Assembly: GCA_002690925.1 (NCBI GenBank)
Contig: NZGD01000308.1
Location: 9,711 to 51,288 of the forward strand
DNA length: 41,578 bases
Origin: Rhodopirellula sp.
GTDB taxonomy: Bacteria; Planctomycetota; Planctomycetia; Pirellulales; Pirellulaceae
Direction of reading: 5' to 3'
Shown here: positions 35,431-41,578 of the stretch, in pieces
Numbering within the stretch: the first letter of the stretch is position 1
Layout: each line of letters starts with the position of its first letter
Notes under the pieces: model-generated
Told to the model about the DNA's origin: nothing
Databases searched by the model: none
Seen by the model: the letters and a program-made list of their open reading frames with translations, nothing else
Translations under genes and position numbers: made by a program

Positions 35431-36795
35431 TCAGGCAACTGTTTCCTCGTGATCATGCTCAAGCGGATCGACTTTCTGAACAAGCACGCGTTGAAAATAC
35501 ATCAACGCGAGCAGCAAAGCCACGAACGAAAGAATAGCAATTACGACAAGAAGCTGCAGAAAGTACGGCAGTACCTCGCTCGAATTCCCCACAGAATTGC
35601 GGGCAACCAGCACGACACCATAGCCGAGGTAACCCAGCGAATCTGCCACGTATAGCAGAAATCCCATGTTGGCTGGTCGGCCAGATGCCGCTACCAACCT
35701 CTCAAATACTGTTGTGTGAAATGCCACGTAAGGTAAATAGAGGCCGATTCCACAGGCAATCATGAAACTGAGCGGCCCCAACCAACCAATAGATTGCATC
35801 GCAGCAGACGCACCGATCAATACAAAGGCTCCACACATCATTCCGAGCGTGGCCCTCAGGGCAGTGAGGTTGTGGGATATCCAGATAGCACCGGCGTTCA
35901 GGGCGGTAACACAAATGGCGACGATGAATTCGGAGGTTGCATAACCCCATGGTTCTTCCGTCACACCCATATCACGCCAAAGCTCGACACCAAAGTCATC
36001 ACGCACCGTACGTAATAATGTGATCGCCATATACACCAGGAGGATCAAGCAGAGACCGGGCCAGAACGCAGTAAAGAAACTCCATCGTGCAGCGCGATCC
36101 ATAGCCTTTCGTTCTGAACGCTCACGAAGGTCACTGGAATCAGGCCGAGGCGTCTTCTGCAACACCCACACGGCAACCAACAGCGGGGGAAGAAACAGAA
36201 AACCAGTGACCATTGGCATCTGAAACTCATTGATCCCCATATCTTGAATCAACCACTGCCCAATCGACTTCACCGCGCCCGATGACATGATAAAACTCGC
36301 GCACAACACAGCGGACATGGCCTCGGTATGCCTGCGGCCTTCCAGATAGGACATTACAAGACCAAAGACCATCCCCAAAGGAAGCCCATTCAAGAACAAC
36401 ATGATCGGCTTCCAGCCCAAAGGAACAAACGCAAATCCGACCAATGCTAATTCGGCAAACAAGATCAAAACGATGATCGTTCCAGCACGATTACGTGTCT
36501 GCATCTCTGAAACCACTTTGATCCCAATCACTTTCGACAGCATGTACCCCATCAATTGCGAAATGACCAGCATGGTCTTGAGGCCAAGTGCAATCAGTGG
36601 CCCACCGGCGATTGTTAGAAAGCCAAACTCAAAGGCTGGATAGTCTTCGTAGGTTGCCGCCGTGAATGGTTTCCGGAACGCATACATACAAAAGTATGTT
36701 GAGAATGCAGCAACAGCAGCAATCGCCAACTGAAACTTCGAATTCAACGGAAGCTTCGAATTCAGCTGGGGCGTTCTCGGACTGGACGTCTTCAT
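35431..36795 (-). CDS. DUF5690 family MFS-like carrier
   Basis: A 454-residue polytopic membrane protein with about 12 hydrophobic segments. STYFCMYAFRKPFTAATYE near residue 30-50 is typical of DUF5690, distantly MFS-like. KVIGIKVVSEM, GLPLGMVFGLVMSYLEGRRHTEAMSA and PYVAFHTTVFERLVAASGRPANMGF are strongly patterned. It is the first gene of the phosphonate operon, and no ABC-type phosphonate transporter is present, so it probably imports the phosphonate or exports a product (inference). The start is set at ATG 36795; an in-frame extension to 36873 lacks support. The C-terminus carries a short acidic cytoplasmic tail. Confidence 0.88.
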   Translation of the reverse strand: MKTSSPRTPQLNSKLPLNSKFQLAIAAVAAFSTYFCMYAFRKPFTAATYEDYPAFEFGFLTIAGGPLIALGLKTMLVISQLMGYMLSKVIGIKVVSEMQTRNRAGTIIVLILFAELALVGFAFVPLGWKPIMLFLNGLPLGMVFGLVMSYLEGRRHTEAMSAVLCASFIMSSGAVKSIGQWLIQDMGINEFQMPMVTGFLFLPPLLVAVWVLQKTPRPDSSDLRERSERKAMDRAARWSFFTAFWPGLCLILLVYMAITLLRTVRDDFGVELWRDMGVTEEPWGYATSEFIVAICVTALNAGAIWISHNLTALRATLGMMCGAFVLIGASAAMQSIGWLGPLSFMIACGIGLYLPYVAFHTTVFERLVAASGRPANMGFLLYVADSLGYLGYGVVLVARNSVGNSSEVLPYFLQLLVVIAILSFVALLLALMYFQRVLVQKVDPLEHDHEETVA

Positions 36796-37311
36796 CAAAG
36801 CTTCACTTCCCAATGAGGCAGAACGCACTTCAATCAATAGAAATCCGGCATCTAGCACAGGTTGCCACACCATTCATACCAACTGGCCAGCCGTACTGTA
36901 ACCGTCACGAGCCTGAGTTGGCAAAATCTGAAGTGGAATACACTCAAATTTGATCGTAATGTTAAAGGCCCCAGTGCTTCCAACGAAATCTGGACGGACT
37001 ACTATTCAGCTGAATTCGCGGGAAAATGTTTTTCGCATTCCTGAACTTTCCACTCGGATCATGAACTATTTTCTTCATCCGACGGGGTGGGGTGACATCA
37101 TGTCGAAATGACGACGATTCCCTTCACAAGTGCATGAACCGGACGGCATGAATCGGACATAGCGTGCTGGGAACCTTGTATAAAAAGTGAAACCGCCAAG
37201 ACGCCAGAGGCTTCCCTATCCTGCTCTACCTGCACCAAGATGTTATGATCCCCGGCTTACAGCATTTGGCTGAGGATTCAAGCAGGAATAGAAACGAACA
37301 GGTACTGCACG
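36796..37311. other. Divergent intergenic region, phosphonate operon / exchanger
   Basis: About 515 bp holding the promoters of the minus-strand phosphonate operon and the plus-strand exchanger gene. No gene is recognisable. GACATCATGTC at 37094-37104 is a perfect palindrome around one base and may be an operator. No pair of 7-bp repeats in Pho-box arrangement was found, so PhoB control is not visible. Confidence 0.45.
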
Positions 37312-38151
37312 ATGACTGATATGTCGGTCTTGATCATGATCGTCTCAGCGACTGCGATCATATTTTTTGTCAAATTTGGTCTGCTGCGTGGAATTGACAA
37401 TATCGCCAATGCGATGTCATGGAGTGCAAAAGCACGCGGCCAGGTAACCGGTTACGCCACTTCGGTGCCGGAATTGGTGTGCCTGGTATCGGCAGGTCTG
37501 GCTGGGGTTTGGGAAGCAGGCCTTTGGAATATCGCCAGCTCCAACATCATCAACTCCGGGTTGATGCTCTGTGCCATCCTGTTTTACCGACAGTTCAGCG
37601 AACTCTTGAATGTTCGATTCATCGATGAAATCGGGTTTGCAAGTTTGGCTGTCCTGGTCCCAATTGCACTGATGCACTTCGGCATGGATCAGCAATGGTA
37701 TCTCGTGCCTGTCCTACTCGGCTTCTTTGTGATTTATCGATTTGTCGATCGAAGAATTAACCGCACATCTTCCAGTGCGACCAGCGATTCTGAGGCCGAC
37801 GAGGCAGCCGCAGGCAGTTTGCCATTCGGAATCATCCTGGGAATCTGTGCATTGATCGCAATTGCAATCGCGGGGATTTTTCTGGGTGAAGCCACCGCCG
37901 ACGTCGTTGACCAAATGGGTGTGAGTCCCGAGGTCGCGGGCTGGATCCTTGGTGTCGTAACAAGCATTCCAGAGTTGGTCAGTTTCTTTGCAATCTATGC
38001 AGCATCAAAACGTGCGGGGCAATCTCATACCCTTAACGACACTCAGGAAGCTCTCGATAACCTGACAGGTTCCAATATGGCGAACGTCAGCATCGTCTAC
38101 CCTCTTGGGCTTGCTGCTTACTTACTGGCCCAATTGATAACGAGTGGTTGA
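37312..38151 (+). CDS. Sodium/calcium exchanger-like (CaCA) membrane protein
   Basis: Cation antiporter of the CaCA superfamily, 279 residues with about 10 hydrophobic helices. The two alpha repeats are visible: GYATSVPELVCLVSAGLAG with NIASSNIINSGL in the first half, and GVVTSIPELVSFFAIYAAS with DNLTGSNMANVSIVYPLG in the second. The conserved acidic residue of each repeat is present (PELV). A Ser/Asp/Glu-rich loop (about 152-164) divides the halves. It is at the short end for the family. Start: ATG 37312. It stands first on the plus strand, divergent from the phosphonate operon; no direct functional tie is evident. Ion preference cannot be read. Confidence 0.85.
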   Translation: MTDMSVLIMIVSATAIIFFVKFGLLRGIDNIANAMSWSAKARGQVTGYATSVPELVCLVSAGLAGVWEAGLWNIASSNIINSGLMLCAILFYRQFSELLNVRFIDEIGFASLAVLVPIALMHFGMDQQWYLVPVLLGFFVIYRFVDRRINRTSSSATSDSEADEAAAGSLPFGIILGICALIAIAIAGIFLGEATADVVDQMGVSPEVAGWILGVVTSIPELVSFFAIYAASKRAGQSHTLNDTQEALDNLTGSNMANVSIVYPLGLAAYLLAQLITSG

Positions 38152-38312
38152 TCAAGGTCTTTGTGTTGCGTTCTAGTTTCGCCCGGTAAACGAAGACGAG
38201 GCCTTTGAGATTTGAATATCAGAGCATGACCTCAGGTTTGGACGCTACCAAACGCCACCAAGGCACCCCAATCGCGTACAATTCAAAGTTTCCCATCCAT
38301 TGCAGGAAATCC

Positions 38313-39155
38313 ATGTCTGCTTTGTCTGAAACACAATTCAACGCTTACAACGAGGACGGCTATTTCTTTGCTCGAGGACTATTTTCTCCCGAAGAAATTC
38401 AGTTATTACGCGAAACGGCGACCAATGATCACGCGATGGATCAGGCAGCGTCACTGAGAGATGACGGAACTGGCGCCAGGGTGCGACTCTCATTGTGGAA
38501 TCACCCTGGAGATGGCATCTATGGAATGTTCGCCCGCAGTCACCGCGTGGTCGATGCGGTTGAGCAACTGCTCGATGACGAAGCGTATCACTACCATTCC
38601 AAGATGATCCTGAAAGATGCCAAGGTAGGTGGTGCATGGGCCTGGCATCAGGATTATGGGTACTGGTACCAGAATGGTTTGCTATTTCCAAAGTTGTGCA
38701 GCGTAATGATCGCCGTCGATACAGCAACCGAACAAAATGGCTGCCTCCAGGTTTTAAAAGGTTCGCATCACATGGGCCGAGTGAATCACATCCTGTCTGG
38801 TGACCAGGCAGGCGCGGACCTGGAACGTGTTGAACATGCCAAAGAAGTATTTCCCCTCGTCCACTGTACGATGACTGCAGGAGATGCCCTCTTTTTTCAC
38901 CCCAATCTCCTGCATGCCTCCGCTGCCAACCGCTCAGACGATCCGCGTTGGGCATTGATCTGTTGCTACAACGCGCGCGGTAACAACCCTTACAAAAAGT
39001 CCCACCATCCGTGTTACACCAAACTGGACAAGGTAGACGACGAAATGATCATTCAAGTGGGCCAAAACGACTCGCAACGCGCCCGTGTTGACTTTGCCAA
39101 TCTTGACTCGGATGATCGCAGCGCGACCAGTTTGTCCAATGACCCAAATCAGTAG
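38313..39155 (+). CDS. Phytanoyl-CoA dioxygenase (PhyH) family protein
   Basis: Fe(II)/2-oxoglutarate dioxygenase of 280 residues. The iron triad is His112 and Asp114 (AWHQDYG) with His201 (LLHASAAN); Arg212 (DDPRWAL) is placed to bind 2-oxoglutarate. The start is ATG 38313, with GCAGGAA just upstream; the open frame runs from a TTG at 38205, but that extension is not convincing. The substrate is unknown. The downstream isomerase and Gfo/Idh genes suggest sugar or cyclitol metabolism. The nearby phnZ suggests the alternative that it hydroxylates an aminophosphonate like PhnY, which belongs to the same superfamily and has a similar length. Confidence 0.9.
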   Translation: MSALSETQFNAYNEDGYFFARGLFSPEEIQLLRETATNDHAMDQAASLRDDGTGARVRLSLWNHPGDGIYGMFARSHRVVDAVEQLLDDEAYHYHSKMILKDAKVGGAWAWHQDYGYWYQNGLLFPKLCSVMIAVDTATEQNGCLQVLKGSHHMGRVNHILSGDQAGADLERVEHAKEVFPLVHCTMTAGDALFFHPNLLHASAANRSDDPRWALICCYNARGNNPYKKSHHPCYTKLDKVDDEMIIQVGQNDSQRARVDFANLDSDDRSATSLSNDPNQ

Positions 39156-39286
39156 GCCAAAAAACAGACTGCTGTATCAGGTAACGAAACACCAGCCTGC
39201 TTCGTCAAACCCCATTTTTCTTTTGCGGCCACTGGCAATCTCTGCAGCGGCCCTGTATCCACCACCATTTGAAAACGGGATCTACC

Positions 39287-40114
39287 ATGAAACTAGGAAT
39301 CATCAATAGTGCATTCCAGCAGGCGGGCATCGACACACAAACCGGTTTGGAGCACATTGCACGAATTGGTTTTGATTGCGTCGACATCTTCACCGAAGCT
39401 ATGACGATTCCCCAGGAAGAGATCGACTTGATCCGCCGCACTTGCGATGAGAACGAGCTACCAATCGTATCGACAGTCGTCGTTTCAGCTGGGCTCATCG
39501 ACTTCAATGATCCCGTTCGGGAGTTCCATATGCAGCGAACACGCAAGTTTTTGGACCTTGCGAAGACATTCCAGTCGGACAATCTCTTGTTGGTGATTGG
39601 TGAGTACATTTGGCAACGCGAGGTCATTCCCCCCGAGGCACAGTGGGAATGGGGAGTTGAATGTGTACGTGCATTGGGTATCGATGCAGGTGAAAAAGGC
39701 ATCGACATTGCTTTGGAACTTGAACCCTTCCGCCTAAGCCTTCTCAACAGTGTGCCCGAAATGGTTCGTTTCATTGATGACGTGGGCCTGCCAAATGTCA
39801 AAGCAAACATTGATGTCAGCCACTTAGTGCTTTCCGACACATCACCAGGTGACCTTGAAGCATTACGAGGCAAAGCCACACACGTGCATATCAGCGATTG
39901 TGATGGCAAAGTGCATGGTGACCTGCCGCCGGGTCGTGGTGTCGTCAAATTTGCACCATTCCTGCAGGCAATCAAAGACCTCGATTTTGACGGAGCGGTT
40001 TCCCTGGAACTGGAATACTCACCGGATCCCACCAAGATCGTGGAATGGGTTGAGGAAGCCTATCAGGCGACGGCAAAACTGATGGACCAGGTCGAACTGC
40101 GCAGCAGCGAATGA
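39287..40114 (+). CDS. Sugar phosphate isomerase/epimerase (TIM barrel, AP-endonuclease 2 fold)
   Basis: Xylose-isomerase-like TIM-barrel protein, 275 residues. Metal-ligand positions are visible: Glu144 or Glu146 (ALELEPF), Asp176 and His179 (NIDVSHL), His201 (THVHISDCDGKVHGD) and Glu241 or Glu243 (SLELEY). HGDLPPGRGVVKFAPFLQAI is typical of myo-inosose dehydratase- and tagatose-epimerase-like members. ATG 39287 has GGGA six bases upstream; an in-frame TTG at 39269 is rejected. It lies between the PhyH gene and the Gfo/Idh gene (about 70 bp to the latter), so the two sugar-type enzymes likely act in one pathway, converting a keto-sugar or inosose. The substrate is unknown. Confidence 0.92.
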   Translation: MKLGIINSAFQQAGIDTQTGLEHIARIGFDCVDIFTEAMTIPQEEIDLIRRTCDENELPIVSTVVVSAGLIDFNDPVREFHMQRTRKFLDLAKTFQSDNLLLVIGEYIWQREVIPPEAQWEWGVECVRALGIDAGEKGIDIALELEPFRLSLLNSVPEMVRFIDDVGLPNVKANIDVSHLVLSDTSPGDLEALRGKATHVHISDCDGKVHGDLPPGRGVVKFAPFLQAIKDLDFDGAVSLELEYSPDPTKIVEWVEEAYQATAKLMDQVELRSSE

Positions 40115-40183
40115 ACACGCTCGATCAAAAACTGTCGGTACGAAATGTGTACGCAAACACCACGACATCGGGGGAACCACCAC

Positions 40184-41305
40184 ATGAGTGATCAGGACCA
40201 AGACGAGTACGGCCTCAGCCCCACCAAACAGATCGCCAGCATTCCGCCTCCCGATGTCCAATATCTCCCGCAACAACCTGAATCGAAAGAACATGGGATC
40301 GGCCTGATCGGCGCAGGAGGTATCAGTGAATTTCATTTACGGAGCTACCGCCGATGCGGATTCCCTGTACGGGCAATCGCCAGTCGGTCTCAGGCAGATG
40401 CTGAAAAACGACGTGATGAATTTTTCCCAGAGGCGGATGTCTACGACGACTACCGGAAAGTACTCGAGCGTGATGACATCACAGTAATCGATGCAACGCC
40501 GCACCCCACAGATCGGCTTCCGATACTGCGGGACGCCATCACCGCTGGAAAACATGTCCTCAGCCAAAAACCATTCGTCCTTGATCTAGCCGATGGTCGG
40601 CAACTCGTCGAACTTGCCAAACAGCACAACGTTCACCTGGCAGTCAATCAGAATGGTCGTTGGGCTCCCCATTTCAGCTATCTCCGGAATGCAATCACTG
40701 GTGGGCTGATCGGTGATATCACAACCATTGATTTTTCATTGCAATGGGATCAAACATGGATCGCCGGAACACCGGCCTTTGAAGCGATTCATCATCTGAT
40801 CCTGTTTGATTTTGGAGTGCACTGGTTTGACATCACCAATTGCCTGATGGGTGAACAACGCGCCGAATCTGTATTCGCCGAGGTCAAACGCTTTAATGAA
40901 CAAATTTTCCAACCACCCGCGATCGCCTCAGTAATCATCCGCTACCCACAAGCACAGATTCGCATGTCCTTTCACGGTCATACACAACTGGGCGAAGAAG
41001 ATGTCACGACGGTGGTCGGAACAAAAGGCACCCTGCGTTCACGCGGCCCCGGCCTGAACGAACAGCCAGAAATGCAGGTGTTTCTGAAACCAGGGCAATG
41101 CACCGTTCCGCTGCAAGGCTGCTGGTTTGATTCAGGCTTTGATGGTGCGATGGGTGAACTGCTTTGCGCGATCGAACAGAACCGTGAACCCAATCACAGT
41201 GCGGCGAACAATCTGCATAGTCTTGAACTCTGCTTTGCAGCCGCGCGCAGTGCTGATACCGGACAGCCAGTCGCCGTCGGCACCGTACAAACAGCATCAC
41301 ATTGA
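40184..41305 (+). CDS. Gfo/Idh/MocA-family oxidoreductase (cytoplasmic)
   Basis: NAD(P)-dependent sugar or cyclitol dehydrogenase, 373 residues, without a Tat or other export signal, unlike the other Gfo/Idh protein in the window. The Rossmann motif GLIGAGGISEFH is at about 40-51 after a hydrophilic N-terminal tail. The family EKP motif appears as SQKPF, keeping the lysine. FDFGVHWFDITNCL is the usual histidine-bearing catalytic stretch. Start: ATG 40184 with GGGG about nine bases upstream, preferred over ATG 40145. It probably works with the adjacent TIM-barrel enzyme, oxidising a sugar that the isomerase interconverts. Two 18-bp repeats follow directly after its stop. Confidence 0.93.
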   Translation: MSDQDQDEYGLSPTKQIASIPPPDVQYLPQQPESKEHGIGLIGAGGISEFHLRSYRRCGFPVRAIASRSQADAEKRRDEFFPEADVYDDYRKVLERDDITVIDATPHPTDRLPILRDAITAGKHVLSQKPFVLDLADGRQLVELAKQHNVHLAVNQNGRWAPHFSYLRNAITGGLIGDITTIDFSLQWDQTWIAGTPAFEAIHHLILFDFGVHWFDITNCLMGEQRAESVFAEVKRFNEQIFQPPAIASVIIRYPQAQIRMSFHGHTQLGEEDVTTVVGTKGTLRSRGPGLNEQPEMQVFLKPGQCTVPLQGCWFDSGFDGAMGELLCAIEQNREPNHSAANNLHSLELCFAAARSADTGQPVAVGTVQTASH

Positions 41306-41308
41306 ACT

Positions 41309-41344
41309 CAATTGAAGCCGCTTGACCAATTGAAGCCGCTTGAC
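41309..41344. repeat. 18-bp perfect tandem repeat after the Gfo/Idh stop
   Basis: CAATTGAAGCCGCTTGAC occurs twice head to tail (41309-41326 and 41327-41344), starting 4 bp after the TGA. The remaining sequence to the window end (41345-41578) has no supported gene; an imperfect hairpin (about 41486-41523, arms GCTGCGAAACCC / GGGTTCTCGCAAC) has no T-run. Confidence 0.9.
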
Positions 41345-41578
41345 TCAGTGCCTTGAAGCATCTGTCGTTTGTCCCCACTGCCCAGACCATAACTGCCCAT
41401 AGCTGGGAGTTTGCCAAAAGACATGTTGGCGAACTATTGGTAAACTCGTTGAGGTTTTGCTTTCATCCCCAACGTTGCTTGAGATGCTGCGAAACCCTAG
41501 TGTCACAATGGGGTTCTCGCAACTAACGTGCGTCAAAAGTGCCCCTTGTGTGATGAAATCCGGTTCGGTCAATTCAGA

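Overview
The window looks like a chromosome segment from a planctomycete, probably Pirellulales-like (inference from gene content, not from a marker gene). Supporting signs are a formaldehyde-activating-enzyme homologue, a MoxR/DUF58/BatA/VWA/DUF4159 cluster, a Tat-exported Gfo/Idh/MocA oxidoreductase, a second Gfo/Idh gene next to a TIM-barrel isomerase, and a DUF5690 carrier inside a phosphonate operon. No rRNA, tRNA, CRISPR array, prophage or intact insertion sequence was seen. Shine-Dalgarno motifs are patchy, and several starts are GTG.

Region 1 (1-10300, minus strand) is a tightly packed catabolic operon. In transcription order it holds a Fae-like protein, then catI, catJ, pcaF, an SDR, an iron alcohol dehydrogenase, an aldehyde dehydrogenase and two tandem type-B carboxylesterases; the last runs off the left edge but is intact as far as it can be read. 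Four successive junctions from catJ to the iron alcohol dehydrogenase are close or overlap by 4 bp. CatIJ and PcaF form a complete 3-oxoadipate to succinyl-CoA plus acetyl-CoA module, but no ring-cleavage enzymes are present. The esterase and alcohol/aldehyde oxidation genes instead suggest an ester or hydroxy-acid substrate. A perfect 12-bp inverted repeat lies between fae and catI.

Region 2 (11032-22051, plus strand) is a six-gene cluster: MoxR ATPase, DUF58 protein, BatA-like membrane protein, a 1210-residue membrane-anchored coiled-coil protein, a VWA membrane protein and a DUF4159 protein. It is probably a chaperone-like or envelope-associated assembly; its client is unknown. A convergent minus-strand pair follows, a TAXI binding lipoprotein and a fused TRAP permease (22132-25811).

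Region 3 (25812-31417) is looser: a Tat-exported oxidoreductase, about 1.1 kb of non-coding DNA with a decayed HigBA-like toxin-antitoxin relic, a secreted trypsin-like protease, about 0.8 kb without a convincing gene, and an SPFH membrane protein.

Region 4 (31714-36795, minus strand) is a phosphonate catabolic operon: DUF5690 carrier, zinc alcohol dehydrogenase, PhnZ diiron oxygenase, FAD amine oxidase and PhnX phosphonatase. It combines two C-P cleaving enzymes with a flavoenzyme and has no PhnW aminotransferase. Region 5 (37312-41305, plus strand) holds a Na+/Ca2+ exchanger-like protein, a PhyH-family dioxygenase, a TIM-barrel isomerase and a Gfo/Idh oxidoreductase. The dioxygenase could belong with the sugar genes or could supply the hydroxylated substrate that PhnZ needs.
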